This document shows, piece after piece, positions 44,407 to 57,744 of a stretch of DNA of 64,000 bases. Source of the DNA: Pilatotrama ljubarskyi (lineage: Eukaryota; Basidiomycota; Agaricomycetes; Polyporales; Polyporaceae); contig MU277748.1 in the NCBI GenBank assembly GCA_022385805.1, positions 1-64,000 on the forward strand, written 5' to 3'. A program made the position numbers and the translations under genes. Within the stretch, counting starts at the first letter, position 1. Every line of letters starts with the position of its first letter. The notes under the pieces were generated by a model. The model had not been told where the DNA came from, ran no database searches, and saw only the letters and a program-made list of their open reading frames with translations.

Positions 44407-47400
44407 ATGGACTTCTTCTCTCAAATCAACGTCGCACTTCGTGGACCTACCGGACAACCACAGTCTGCTACCGACACCATCGCTCGACTTGCTGATCGAC
44501 TGTCCCCTTCTACTCTACTCGCCGATCGGCGTGCTGCTGTCCTTGCTCTCAAAGGCCTTGCTCGGGACTGGAAGACAGATGTCGGTGAACGCGCTCTTCC
44601 TGGTTTGCTAGATGTTCTTCAGAATGACGCGGAGGTCGACGCGGACATTGGGAAGGCAGTACTGGAGACCTTGATCATTCTATGCGAAGTCGATGAGGCT
44701 GCTCCTGTGGCTGCGCGCGAGCTAGGCTACAAACATACCGACGTGGTGCTGGCGGATGAGAAGGTCGCACAGAAGCTCTTCTCCCTCATGGGCGACCACA
44801 CCTTCTATCTGCGGTATTCCGCCCTTCAGTTCCTCTCGACTCTTCTGCAGAACCGAAGGCACCTCGTACAGGCCTACTTCTTGAAGGCACCGGTGGGCGT
44901 GACGAGCCTGATAGCACTGCTGGAGGATAAGCGCGAAATCATCCGTAATGGTACGTCGCTCTAGTCATCTATGTCGCGCATACATGGACACAAGCTATCA
45001 ATGTCGCTACCCTGCGTATTTCATGAAACTCACAACGCCTGCAGAGGCTATATTCACGATCCAATCTCTGGTATCTCAGAGTCCTGAGATTCAGAAAATC
45101 ATGGCGTTTGAAGGCGCCTTCGAAAAACTCTTCAAGATCATCGTCAATGAGCAGGGTGTCGAGGGCGGTGTTGTGGTACAAGACGCGCTCACATGTATCG
45201 ATGGCCTTTTGCGTTTCAATCAGTCAAACCAAGTACGGATCGCCGTCATGTCCTGAATATCAACAGTCCTGACGAGCATGTGCTCTCTTCGCCGGACGTG
45301 ATTTGGTAACCTTTGCAGAGCTACTTCCGCGGGTCCTCACTTCCGCCTGTCCTACTCTCCCTCATTGGGTTCCCTTCTTCTCTGCCGTTCGACACCCCCG
45401 CACCCCAGCAGTTTGCGCTGCAATTGTGGGATGTTCCCCAGAAACGCGCGAACGCATCCTTGGTAGTCGGTCTGATCGCGCTCGTTGCACGTCATGCTGG
45501 TGTAAGTCTCGATTCTTATGTCACGTCTTGGCAATACTGACTGCGAGGTTCAGCCTCCGGATGTTCTCTCCATAACGTGCACTCGGTGCTTGGTAGAGAT
45601 TGGAATTGCCTCCAATTTCCCAACCAGCATCAAAGCGCAGGTAAATCATTGTCTTGCAGCTCTTAGTGGTTCTGTACCGACCTTTATGCAGGCCTTGCGA
45701 TTGATACCATCCAATTTATCTGCGCTTCCACTCGCAGAACTGGTTGTAACTCCTTACGTACCCGTCCCCGATACCAACGGAGAGGAATGGGACAGGCTCG
45801 AGCCTGCATCCGCCCTTGACGCATGTGTGGAGCTGGTCCTTCACGGAGAGTACAATGGCATCATCGACGGAGAGCGGCGAACGAAAGAAGGCATGGAACT
45901 GCGGGGCGCTGCGGTTGCAGTCTTCCAGGTTCGTTAAGTCCTGGTCATGAGGCGCATGTTCGCTGACTTTCCTTGCGCTTTCCCAGAACTTCGTGCAGAA
46001 GGAGGAGATATCTGAAGCTATTGTGCAGGCGATGGTCGCGCAGCCTGGTGTGTATGACGGGAGAGCGAGATCTGCAATGAGACTTACCAGCGAGACACAG
46101 GTTCTCAAGCTCCTGTTACTCCGTTGCTGTACGCACTCACCACCGTGCCTGTATCACCGCTGAACATCCTCTCCGTCACGTCGACACATTTTGCCACCCT
46201 CCTCTTTGCCCACCTCCTCCGCTTCTCTCCGCGCGCCAAGATCCTGGCGCGGTCGATCGTTCCCAACTCTGGCACGTCCGCACAGGGTCAAATGAATTCG
46301 TCATTCTTCGTCCCTGCAGACGGCGGACCCCCTCCTGCAGTTCCAGATGCGGGCGACGGCGGTGAGGATGCAGATCCGCCGCAGACTCTACTCCAGATCC
46401 TAAGCGAACACCTTTCGCTCGCTTTCCTCGCACGGGGAAGAGCGGACCTCCCTGATCGAGAGGCGCGCGAGTGGGATAGGCTTTGTGTTGGATATCTATG
46501 CTTACTCATACAGTGGTTGTGGGAAGACCCTCCAGCTGTACGAGAGTTCTTGGAGGCAGGCGCTTTGGGCGTGGTACGTCGCATCACCTGGGCATTGAGC
46601 CTCGTATCACGACGTGGCTGACTGCGATGGCAGCTCGTAGAACCGATTAATCAGTCTGCGGAGGAGGACGCTGTTATACCCGGCCTATGCGCATTCCTTC
46701 TCGGAGTCTGCTACGAGTTCAATCGTGAACCGGGTGAAGTCACGCGGTATGCTTCGTCTCCTGTGTCTGCTGATGCCCCGACTATTCTGATGAGTCGTTA
46801 CAGGGCAACGATCCACCCCATCCTGACGCGGTTGGGCATTGACATGCTTGCGGGTCGAATCACGCACCTACGGGATGACGACCGCTTCAAGGCGATCGGA
46901 CCGGATAACTTCGTTCTCCCTTACCCTAGTGCCCCCGTGTCGCATCACCAAGGACTTCAAGCCCCCGCTTCGGCAGGGTTGCCGAAACCTGAAGTCGAGG
47001 AGGGCGAGATTTGGTTCGACTGGGCGTTCGTCGACTTCTGGAAGTCGAACTATTGTAAGTGGCTTCCTATGGGAATGGCAAGATGCTCATATGTGCACAG
47101 ACACGATCCAAAAGGGTATTGCAGTCGATCCAAACTCCCTCTCCTCTGCCGCTGGTCAGTCTGGCTGCATCCAATGTCGCGAGACGCTGCTGACTGAGGC
47201 CTAGGTCAAGGTGCGGAGAGCGCGATGTTGATTGCCTCCCTGAAGGACGTCATCCGAAACCAAGCCGCCGAGATCGAGAAGCTGCAGACCCAAATAAAGT
47301 CTCTCAGCACTGCGTCGGACGAGGTGAAAGGGCTCGCGCGGTTCCCGCATAGAACTATACAGCTGATTCGAATGTGGCAGATCGAAGCTCTTCGGGCACA

Positions 47401-47608
47401 AATCAATTCGCTCACTGAGCAAGTTGCCAGTGCCGAGGAGAAGCGCCGCGACGTCGAGAAGGAGCAAGAGGATCTGCTAGTGCTTCTCGACGAACTGAAC
47501 AGTAAGCGACGGAGAGACAAAGCCCGCATGCGTGAGGCTGGATTGGAGGTCTCGGAGGACGAAGCTGAGGAGGATGAGGAGGAGGATGAAGAGCGAGCGG
47601 ACGATTGA
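44407..47608 (+). CDS. USO1: Vesicle tethering factor USO1/p115
   Basis: USO1 tethers ER-derived vesicles to the cis-Golgi. The product starts MDFFSQINVALRGPTGQPQS, and the armadillo-fold head follows over about eight introns: TIARLADRLSPSTLLADRRA, ALKGLARDWKTDVGERALPG, VLETLIILCE, SLMGDHTFYLRYSALQFLST, EAIFTIQSLVSQSPEIQKIM, DALTCIDGLLRFNQSNQ, ASLVVGLIALVARHAG and YNGIIDGERRTKEGMELRGA. Later come EGEIWFDWAFVDFWKSNY and a coiled coil (SLKDVIRNQAAEIEKLQTQI, EALRAQINSLTEQVASAEEK). It ends in the acidic tail typical of p115 (SEDEAEEDEEEDEERADD). The coiled coil is far shorter than in yeast Uso1. An exon reading VRDTIQKGIAVDPN lies just before it, so splicing near 47060-47210 should be checked. 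Confidence 0.9.
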
Positions 47609-47885
47609 GATGGGACTTGTTATTTATCATGTGTTGAATGAGGGTAGACGGCTGACTCTCAGGTCTATTGAACTTAATGCGCGCGTGATCAGAGCAGGAT
47701 AGTGGATGCAAGCGCATGCGTAGTCTCAGCGTAGATATGTTTTAGCAGGGAGTGACAGACTGCCAAATGCGGACGAATGTCGAGGACGGGCGCCTAATCA
47801 GATTTGAGCACTTCAGCTGGGGCGAGTCTCTTGCGACTCTCCTTCACTCTCTCCGTTTTCTGGTATTTCTGTCTGCTTTATCGTC

Positions 47886-48561
47886 ATGTCACTCGCAACA
47901 CCGACACAAGAGGACCTCGAAGAGATTTTGCTTTCGTGCCGCTATGGCGACCTTGAAGACATTCAGCAGTTCGTCGACAAATTTGGTTCAGACGCACTGG
48001 CGACCGCGCGCGACGACAACGGGAACACCATCTTGCACATGGTAGCTGGAAACGGGCACACAGGTAGCGTTGTCATCGCTTTCTACTGCCTCATTCGCTG
48101 CAGCACCTCAGCCGAGCAGCAAGCTGATATGCGCAAGATGTGTAACAGACGCGCTTGACTATCTTCTTCCGCTGCTTCCTCCATCCTTGCTCGCGGCACG
48201 CAATCATGCCGGCACAACACCGTTGCACTGGGCTGCACTGAACAGCCATCTCGCTGTTGCGCAAAAGCTCGTGCAGTTCCCCGGCGGGCCCGGCGTCGAT
48301 CTCATTGACATCAAGAATTCGGCGGGACGGTCGCCCCTAGGCGAGGCAGAGACGGTCGGCTGGGAGGAGGGCGCGAAGTGGTTCGTGCAGGTGATGAACC
48401 TTGATGGTGGCGGGAAGGAGGAAGAGGAGCTCCATCCTGCAGAAGGGGCAGAGAATATCGAGGTTGAGATCCAGGACGCCGAGGGTCAGGTTGCGAGAAT
48501 GACACTGGGCCAGAAGAGCTCAAGTTTGAGCAGCGAAGAAGACGGTAGCCAAGCAACGTAG
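47886..48561 (+). CDS. Ankyrin-repeat protein, YAR1-like
   Basis: Two exons (47886-48063 and 48149-48561) separated by an 85-nt intron. The N-terminus has EEILLSCRYGDLEDIQQF, then NTILHMVAGNGHT joined to DALDYLLPLLPP, then GTTPLHWAALNSHLAVAQKL and VDLIDIKNSAGRSPLGEAE. These are ankyrin repeats in the arrangement of yeast Yar1, followed by EEGAKWFVQV and an acidic tail. Yar1 chaperones ribosomal protein Rps3 and supports 40S subunit formation. Equivalence is likely from repeat order, size (about 197 residues) and the acidic tail, but I could not run a search. Confidence 0.75.
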
Positions 48562-50118
48562 AGGTGAGTGCGGATATCTATCAGCGCATGATGTTCGGGT
48601 ATTGAGCTCCTCCGTTCGCTCCAGTCGTACCGATAGGCGATGTAAGCTGTAGCAGATCAAAATAGCAGGGCGACTCGCCCATATCCACAGATTGTTCGCC
48701 CGGACCAAACCTTGCTCGCAGCCACATGGTGCGTGCCCCTACCGATGATTGGCATCCGGCACGTTTGTGTATCTGAGGAACAGGCTTATACCGTAACCTG
48801 GGTTGGACTGCTCTCAGCGGAACCATCGCTGCAACCCGGTCCAACCGTACCTGGTCCCAACTCGTAGTGCTGCGTCTATCAAAGAAGGAGCGAGTGTCAC
48901 ACCTCTGTCTCTCATGTCGTACCCCTCCAGGCTTTGAATATTTCGGTGGCCAAGACTCATCACGATTGATATGTTCGCCGCATTCATGCTATCCCGCACT
49001 GGGCCTTCGTCAGCACCTCTCTCCCGCGACTCGTTCCTGCAGATGCACGTTTTGCTGGCCCGGTAGGCTTAGACGAGAACATGGCCGCCATAGCAGGAGG
49101 TACGTGACACGGTGCGGTCATTTATACAAGGGCGTCGCCGATCAGGAACGGTCCTCGACGATGCTCCTGCGTCGATACCGAGATGTAAGGCACCGCGTTC
49201 TCCACGCACGGACGAGGGAATCAGGATATCATCACCTGAGCAGTTTATGTAGCAGTGCATCCGTTCATGCGATCATTGTAGCCATCGGGCATGCCGATCA
49301 TCCGAGAACGATGCTCTGGACCGCAAGGGAACGTGAGCAAGCCCGCGATGTAACTCTTCTATCGGTGCTCTCGGGTCCGGGTGTCTAGATGGGTTGTGGT
49401 AAGTAGTCCGGGTTACCGAGGCAGTCTCTGGAGATCTAATTGTATGAGCAATCTTCCTCCGAGGCTCTATCCAGGAGACGAAGCAGTGCTGCGACAGCGT
49501 CGACAGCCATGCGGGTGCATGCTTGTGCCCTGCCAGCGTGACGCCTCCGCGGCTGATGCGTCCAGTAGGTATGGTCCCGCGGGCGCCAACCATTGATAGA
49601 GCTGATGCGCACCATGTGGTGTCGCTGTCTACTGCGATGGAGTTGGAATGTCTCAGACATATTACTTGCCCTGGCTTCACCCATGTCCTTCCCCCAGCTT
49701 CCCCTTCGACGCTCATTTTCCTCCGGGCCTCCCGGCTTTCCAGGCGTTCAAGTGTCTGATTGCTCCGCACCTTGCGAGAGTCGCAGAAACAGGCTACCCG
49801 CATCCATAGCTGGGGTAAGTAACGGTTCCTGCTGGTGCTCGCAGCCTCGATCGGCGACTCCATATGGGATACAACCCGTCTATTCGAAAAAGAAGGGAGG
49901 CGTTTCCGTCTCAAGGATCATCCTGACTCTCCTGCTCCCTCAATACACAACTGGTGTATGGCTAGTGTCACACGACTTCCTATATCGCATCCTATTGGCA
50001 CAGTGTACGCTCACAGGCTCCGCGATCGAGGATGACATGCTTCCACGCTACGTTGAATACGGGGACTGCTGCATACCGTTCTTGCTGTCCTCGTTACAGG
50101 TACATATACTCACATAGC
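48562..50118. other. Spacer containing the unresolved 5' end of the next gene
   Basis: No gene can be supported. The first exon of the seven-span protein may lie in the last 100-250 bp (for example a frame reading MLPRYVEYGDCCIPFLLSS at 50037), but no splice joins it cleanly. Confidence 0.35.
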
Positions 50119-52221
50119 GTCCGCTTGCAGACACTGTCATCCGCTTGAATCTCCGTGGTTGGGAAGATGTCTCACACATCGCCCGCGACGTACCTCGTCT
50201 GGTCTATCCTGTCCTGCTTGGTGAGTGCGAGCATTGTCCCAGTGTACTCCTGATTGACGCCTTGATTCGGTGCAGCTTGGCGGGTTTCTGTTGTTCCACC
50301 TTTGGAAGTTCGACCGTTTCAAGTGCCTAAGGTACGTCGCCTCTCGGACCACGACATCATCCTGGAAACCTCACATCGTGGCAGATGGAATAACGGACCC
50401 TATGCGGGAGCATTCAAACGGCTCATGACTGTACGTACGTCTCATTCGCTCCATCGAGCGCGATTGCTTATCCATGCTTGCAGTACACATATCTGCTCAG
50501 CGTACCTTGCATTATGGCCTACTCGATCGGGTTCGCGGTGATCAAGTACCAAGAAGGCCTAACGTATGTTCCTGAATATGGAAGTGGGTATCCGAGCATA
50601 TCTTCGTGGATCGAATCTCTGATATCTAGCTAGTCGTCGTGCCCAAGCCCTGGCAGTACTGGTCGCAGGAACACAAGAGCGCGATCTTCCCGCTGTACTT
50701 GCTCTTTACGATTGCATGGGCTCTTGAGATGTAAGTGTACCAATGTGTCGGCAGCTCGCACGACCTGACTCTTGCGCGCCCAGGGTTACGCACTTGGAAG
50801 GTCAAGGTCGCACAGCCGTCTCGCAGGATACACGCACTGACTACACCTCTAGAACTCTGCTTTTGGCTTTTCCTAGTCAACGCTGGCTCGGTGCAGCAAG
50901 ACTGGTTCCGCAGCCTCTACTTCAAGACATGGATCGGCGGCTCGCTCATAGCGGTCACATACATGCCGCTGGTAACCATCTTCACGCGCTCAGACCCGCT
51001 CAAGGTAAGTCCCGTGTTTCAGCTTGCCATTTGCAGAAGGCATCTTGACAGTTCCGGATACGCAGTGCGAAGCGTTCACCTTTTTGGCGGGCAGCTTGGG
51101 CAGCTTGTCACTGACGCTGTGGTTCATTCCCATATTGTGCGTAGTGATGCAACCGATCTCCCGCCTGGGCGGCTGACGGTGCATGATGCAGGTGGACGTT
51201 CCCATCTTTCCTTCAGAATCTGGTAGGTTTCCGCATGCATTCGTTTTGTGCGGCTCTGACCTCATCATGTTGCAGAAGCGGAATGCTGTTGACATGCGCA
51301 CGGTTGTTCGGCTGACCACTTTCCATGAGCTGAACGTAAGTGGACGATATTTTCATCGCGACCGTGGATCACGACGGTGGGACTCAATCTCGAAATGCTA
51401 CAGTGCCTGCGTGTCGTCTTCAGGCTGGTGTTCGTCGTCCCTCTCCTAGTACTCGCCGTGGACGGTGTCAGGCCCCATCAGCATGTCAACGAGACGATGT
51501 GAGTTCTCAAATGAGACCGGCTGTCGCGCTGGGGGCTGAGAGATACCGCAGGTTCTGGACCGAGTTCCTCACGAGCATCGCCGCAGTAGGCTGCATCATC
51601 TCCTCCGCCATCACGCTCGTTGTAGGTTTCATTTGATCAATCCTGGTCTAGAACGCGCGACACTAACTCGTTGCTCTTCAGATCTTCTTTCCCCGCTCCG
51701 TCGAGACGGAGGTACAATCGCGCCAGGCCACCCGGGAAAGGTCTCAGTCCCGAGTCCACCCGCGCAACTCCGAGCTGTCCGACCGCGACTCCGCTGCCTC
51801 TCCCCTTCCGCAAAAACGCGCTTCCACGATGTACTCTGTCTCCGAGGCACACTCCCCTCTTCGCGAGTACCCGCCGCTCGATAGTGAGCAGCTACTCAAA
51901 GCCCCAGCCCTCGACGCCCCGCAAATGCTTGGTCCGAAACCGGTGTTCTCGCCGAACAGACGTGTTGCATCTGGGATTGTGGTACCGGGAAGCGTCGCGC
52001 CAGTGGAGCCGACGGGCTTGACGGAGAGCGCTCTTCTGGAGCATTATCAGCGAACGAGCAGCGTGCATCCGTTCGTGCACAACTTCACATCGCCTATCGG
52101 TGAGCTATTTTGCTGGCCCGATCGGCAGGTGACATTGACACGATCTGTCGTAGACCTCATGGACGGCGCGCAGCAGACGCGGTGGTATGTGAAGCGGCAG
52201 TATGGTCCGCGGATAATCTGA
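50119..52221 (+). CDS. Seven-span membrane protein, unknown function (5' end unresolved)
   Basis: A multi-exon gene without a named family. Readable exons give DTVIRLNLRGWEDVSHIARD, VPKVRRLSDHDIILETSHRG, then seven hydrophobic segments: YLLSVPCIMAYSIGFAVI, FPLYLLFTIAWALEM, LCFWLFLVNAGSV, WIGGSLIAVTYMPLVTIF, FTFLAGSLGSLSLTLWFIPI, VVFRLVFVVPLLVLAVDGV and FLTSIAAVGCIISSAITLVI. Some of these are joined by splices I infer. A long Ser/Pro-rich cytosolic tail follows (TREXSQS-like, SPLPQKRASTMYSVSEAHSP) with PVFSPNRRVASGIVVPGSVA, ending YVKRQYGPRII at 52221. Seven spans alone do not make it a receptor. I could not place the first exon with confidence. Confidence 0.6.
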
Positions 52222-54528
52222 GCGCGTTCGCATCGTGAGGTTACGACTGGGGTGTCATGTTGTACGATCATATCTTGGATACTCACTACCATTACATTCG
52301 TGTGCTTCAGGACAACTCACCACTTTGAGGGCTGTCGGCAGGGCGTCCCTTTGTCAAACCATGCGTCTCCGGTGTCCCGGATCATAGCCTCCGCCCTACC
52401 CGCCCCTGCAGCCGCAGCCTCCCTCTGGATGATTGACACCAGCATTGAAGCCTGAGGAGCATTGCCAGCCACTTCGTCTGCAGGCACGGCTCAACATGCT
52501 CTCTGAGTGTAGAGAGCAGGACTGCTCACCATGTCTTCAGCGTCCGAGATCGCTCCTCCGGAACCGCAAAGAGATCGTTGACTCGGTCCGAGAACCATTA
52601 AGGGATCCTGCGCACCCCTCTTGTCCATGTCTGCGTTAGGGGTCCTGTTTTTGCTGCTTCGGACGGCGAGTAAGTGAATAGGTCATATTGCGGAGCTTAA
52701 AGACGTGACGAACGCGCCGTACGGCATGTTTGAGTACTTTTCGGTAATGCGGGCACCGGCCATCAACAACTGCGCAGGTTTCGTGAGTAGTTTGGCGTGA
52801 AATCGAGAGCTGGGCATTTGCTTGGTTGTTGTAGGATCACTGCCCGCGTAGCTCGTCTGCCGGTGTAAGATGCCTCTGCCTCTTGACCACCTCTTGCGCC
52901 GTATCGCCGGGGTGGTACGAGTAGTCATGCCTGCGAGAGGCCGTAGGGCTTCGACATTGGTACGAGGTCCGCATAGAACTGCTCACCTAGGCAATCCGGT
53001 AATATGCCCAAATGCGTCGCGAAGGTTGTTCTTCGCCTGTGCCCGCAAATCTTCCAGAGCCCAGTCGTCGGGCAGTAAACCGTTCGACTTCGTGTCCCAG
53101 TACGTTGGAGGCCGGAGGCGTGTTGTTGCAGTCATGGGAGTAGTCGTCCATCAGCAGAGCCATGGACGTAACCAGGAAAGCCTTCGAGCATCATGATGAC
53201 GCGAGAGCAAACAACACCTGTGTTGCAGCGGAAGATAAGTTATGAGTGAGCATTAGCACGGCAGTGTCTATGCGTACCTCAAGGGTTAGCCACAATCATT
53301 TCCGCCGCTCTCTTCTGTTCGACGCACCCACGCGTCGAGTTCTACGGGATGCTGATTGTCGCAGTTCAGGCGCACCACGTCGATGGACACTCCAGGGATC
53401 GCCGACGTGTTCAGAACGGCCTTGACGAAGTCGGAAACACTGGTACCAATAACCTTGAGAGGCTGCAGATGAACGTTTGTGGCTGCCAACGCGTAAAGAA
53501 CGGTTTGAGGCGAACACGACAACAATTGACCCGATTACACGGAGATGCGCTGACACGAAAGGCACCATGACGGTCGATCTGAAGAGACCGAAGGGATGCG
53601 AGAAGCCTTGCGAGGGTGCCTACTATGTCTTGCCGGTTTCTTGGCGCTGTTCTTATTTGTTCATGTTCCGAGCTTGGTCAGGCCAGGATATGCAGCACTC
53701 CGACATCCGAGTCGGGGGTGCAGTTAAGCGTGAGCAACGGCATGTCGTGAGATTCATCACACGATTCTTACGACGGCTGACAAAGTCAATGTGACATTAG
53801 CAGCAAACGCAGGCTGGAGCAGCAGAAGGGCATGTTTCCTCATGGAACGTTTTAAGGTTCGTGAATGGCTGCACGGCGTCTGGGAATTGCGAACGCATGC
53901 GTACAACTTCCACATCGTCAAGCCATTGCGTGGACGTTCGCGACAGTTGAACAAGTGGACCTGCATGACGCAAACGGTGAGCGAACGGACTGACGCTGAA
54001 TCGCGAACGCGACGCCGGGCACGTACTACTTACTAGCACTCGGAAAAGTGACTTACCGAACTACGGTTTTCTCGGCAGTTCCGATGCGTGAGTTTGTGGA
54101 CCCATGAGTCGGAGGCTGCCTTGCCAAGCTAGCTTGAACGTATCCCCATGTACTTGTTCCGATGATGGTAATCTACGACATAGCAGTCACAGGCTGTGCA
54201 TTCATCGTGGTGACGGTGGTGATCAGCATGGCAGACTGTTCTCAGACGTTGTTTATTTCCTGAACGAGGTAGAATACAGGCGCATCTGAGAAGACTAAGA
54301 GGATGAGCCAGCAAGACATCGTATAAGCATTGGCGGCCATCGCCGCCTCACCGAGATGTTTAACAAGTTCTCCCTTGAAACCCCGCCGCTCAATGTATCT
54401 GAGCCATTCGCTCGATGGTGAGATCATGAAGACTAACGAAGAGGTAGGAGGGGCACTGGCACTCACCTGAGATGTAATCGATACAGAGTGACCTGACGTC
54501 GATGGAATTCTCGGTCAGACAGCTAGCA
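52222..54528. other. Spacer with weak minus-strand protein-like fragments
   Basis: No gene can be supported. Minus-strand frames at 53525-53286 (LKVIGTSVSDFVKAVLNTSA and onward), 53100-53000 and 52930-52683 look protein-like but carry stops between them and match no family I know. They may be a decayed gene. Confidence 0.35.
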
Positions 54529-56245
54529 CTAGCCTAGTAGCCACTGAGGAGCGGAAGCCGAGGCGAGCGGCCCCCCGCCATTGTCTGGACGCCTCCTGCG
54601 AATTCCGTAGATCGCAAGGATCGCGTTGGTAGCGCGCGCACAGGTATCGTGGTCCTGGAACCGCCCGCACGAAGGACACGTCCAACAGTCCTCTGGCACT
54701 TGCAGTCGAGGGAAGAGATGGCGGAGGAAGCGCGCGCTACATCTTGGGGAAGCGGCATATGATGCTCCACAAATGCCCAGAACCTGTAGTTGGTGCTGAC
54801 TGGGTTGAATGGCCTCGCAGTTCGTCAAGCCGCAAAAGCTGACATTCCTGAGATGGAGCGTACGGAGTTCGAGACAGTGTCGCGCAAGTGCGACCAGACT
54901 CCGGTGGGTGATGGGTCCTGAGATGGTCGCCAAGAGGCTGAGAACACGGAGTCTGGGCCAACTGGCCGCGAGGACTTCGAGTTCGGTGTCACCGCCCTGG
55001 CAGATAATCAGGCCCCGATGAGTGTCGATGACGAACTTCTCCATCAACGTGCACTGCTGCGTGAGCTGCCCAAACACAGCGTCGAAAGTGCGCGGGATCG
55101 CAGCAGCGACGTTGACCCCAGAGTGAACTTTCACGGTGAGGGAGCGGATACGAGGAAAGCTGTTCGCCACGATGTTGAGTGAGTCCGGGATGGCATCCTG
55201 GAAGGCCCTGCGGTAGGCGAGGACTAGCGTGTGCAACTCCGGCGATGTAAAAGTGGACAGCAATGCTGGTCCAGGATCGATCATGCCGGTAATGCTCAAG
55301 CCGAGCTTCTGAAGAGCTGGAAACCCGCGGATGCCTGCACTCGCAGGACGGTCCATAGCGACAGCTATCTGCAGTCCTACCAGGTTAGGAAGAGACGCAA
55401 GTCCTCGAAGGTGATGAGGGTCAGTGATAGCACAGCATTCATCGAGGCGCAGGACGCGTAGCTGCCGCATCTGAGCTATGCATGCCCAGGTTTGGACCTC
55501 TCGGGGAGGGCTCATGTAGGAAAGCGTTCGATATTGCAGCTCTAGCAGCCCGGTCAAATGGGGAAGCGTTGTCTGCAGCAAGGTGTCTGAGGCGGACGGA
55601 GGAGCTTCAGATGGGATCGTCCCAGGCTGCATCGCTGGCATGGGTCTGTCCCCGCGCCCTATGATGATCTGCAACTTCCGCAAGCCGGGAGACGTGAAGA
55701 GACGGAGACCGAGGTGATCAGGGGTATCGGAGAACCACGCTAGGTCCTGGAGGTGAGGAAATATGGGCCGTCCATTGTTCTTATGGCTGAGATAGACGTA
55801 TACAGCGGGATTGGTGGAGTGCGTTAGCGGTCCTTCGTGGATGATCCGGGTATGGATGGTGTACTGGAGAAATCGCGACCAATTCTCTGATGTGATATCA
55901 GCACCGCCGGGCTGACCGATCACACCCTGATCAATATACGTGCGGGAAACCCGCCGAGGAATTGGAGCGAACACTCACTATGAAGTACGAGGACTTTTGA
56001 AGATATTGGAGGGCCGCGTCTCGTTGCACAAGCGAGAAGATCGCAAGGAGCTTCAGAGCAGGCTCTAGGCCTGGAAGTGCCCACCACAGAGACTTGATCG
56101 CGGGCTCGCAAAACGCAGTGCAGACCCGAGCGGCACTGAATAGAGCCCTCCTGTTCTCCCGGTCATCCGCTTCCAGACATCTCAGGTGAGAAAAGATTTC
56201 ATCCAGAATGTCTATAGTCAGTATCGCAGGGTGTGGAGGGTGCAT
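54529..56245 (-). CDS. F-box/LRR-like protein, copy 1
   Basis: Two exons. Exon 1 (56245-55979) begins MHPPHPAILTIDILDEIFSH, an F-box-like start, then ARVCTAFCEPAIKSLWWALP. A 50-nt-class intron leads to exon 2 (55926-54529), starting GVIGQPGGADITSENWSRFL. The body has irregular leucine-rich repeats: LPHLTGLLELQYRTLSY, MRQLRVLRLDECCAI, LASLPNLVGLQIAVAM, FPALQKLGLSI, WPRLRVLSLLATISGP and CLELRTLHLRNVSFCGL. It ends APQWLLG. F-box proteins of this basidiomycete type pick substrates for SCF ubiquitin ligases; the substrate here is unknown. It is a paralogue of the gene at 61047-62711. Confidence 0.8.
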
Positions 56246-57163
56246 GTAGAATTGGTGGGGACAGTTAAGATGGTGGATGGCGGTCAGACGAGAGGGCCTC
56301 TCCGCGCTTACAGCGATCGCCACTGCCTGGCGAATGGCTGTGCTGGACAGAGGACGACCCAAATCTGCACGCACGGAGATCACATCGTCACTGCAAGTAC
56401 GGTGCGCACACGGACGAACTCCGTTGTGGAACTCGACACAACCTGTATCATTCGCTCGACGACAAGAGACAGCGCTGTCTTGGCGTCGTATACGTAGGCA
56501 GAGAATGTGGCGAGCACCGCGGCCAAAACCGCCGCCCGCGACTCGAGCGCTCGGAAAACCATGCCCGTCCGTATCTTAGCTAACCACCATCGAGTCAAGG
56601 ACCAGACCTAAGTATTCCTTGCCCATGCGGAGCGTGCAGCTTTTCTCGAGCTGTCTGACAGGACGTTCAGTCTCGCAAGCCGATCATCATACCGTGGTTA
56701 ACCAGACTGCAGCGAGCGGTCGGCAACAGCTGGTGTGATCTTGGGTTCGCCCTCGTTGCTATAGCAACTTTCACCCAAGTGGAGCTTGCAGTGCGCTGGA
56801 GATATGGCCAGTGGACGACAATACTGATTCGGTCCAAACGCGTGCGGCACCACGCCTAAGCAAGCCATTCACCTACTCTTGGAGAATTGATCACCACAGC
56901 AGAATGCACGATACATAGTCTACAGATCCTATGAATACATTGAGCAGCCATCAGCTTTCGACATGGTAGTCACGTCGCATGTGTAGTTCAGTATTCGCGC
57001 ATATGGATGCACACATCAACGGACCAAACGGAGCTCGACACAACCTCACATTCCCTTCGACAATAACAACGGTCGCGCTCATGTCGCAAGAAGAGAACGT
57101 AGTGACTGATGCGAGCGTACAGCATCGTTCGATTCGACGCGCTGGCGTTCCTGCATGTACATA

Positions 57164-57188
57164 CTATAGCCGACCCGGATTTGGGACG
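57164..57188 (+). repeat. Left terminal inverted repeat
   Basis: A 25-bp terminal inverted repeat starting CTATAGCCGACC. It pairs with 60715-60739 with one mismatch and is preceded by TA. Confidence 0.85.
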
Positions 57189-57744
57189 GACTAGGCGCTG
57201 ACCCGGATGTTGGATAAATGCTAATAGCAGCACAACTACTCTCAGGATCACTCTGGTTTTTATCGGGATTGCTGCGTAGACGTCTCAAGATGTAGGAGGA
57301 GAAAAAACGAAGTTATTAGGAGGAGAGGGACGGAAGATATTTGAATAACGATACCGCGTACTCCAGCGTGCGGCGAGAATAACCTCCTCTGCTGAGCCCT
57401 GTACTCGTTTCTGTTGTTAATTTCTTGCATAGGCCTACATTGATCACCGGTGAGAGGTACTACAGATTTCTCTGGGTTCTGAATAGCTCTGGTGTCGTGT
57501 TGCACGAATGCACGACGATGAAGCGTGACATTCAGTCCAGCAGTTGTGGCTGAAGCACGAGTCGGAGTCTGAACGGCATCTCGGCACCGGGCATGCACTC
57601 GACGAGTGCTCGACGTCATCGGAAGGCCTTCTCACCCAGCGCGCGAAGTCTTCGACTCTCCTCGTGCTCGTCCTACTGTGCACATTTCCTGAATTGCTGT
57701 TTCCTCACACACGCCTCGCTACTCGCTCCGAAATCCGACGCAAC

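Noticed and set aside
49273..49914. 213-codon minus-strand frame in the spacer after the YAR1-like gene
   Set aside because: No motif, overlapping frames of similar length on both strands, and no splice chain to neighbours.
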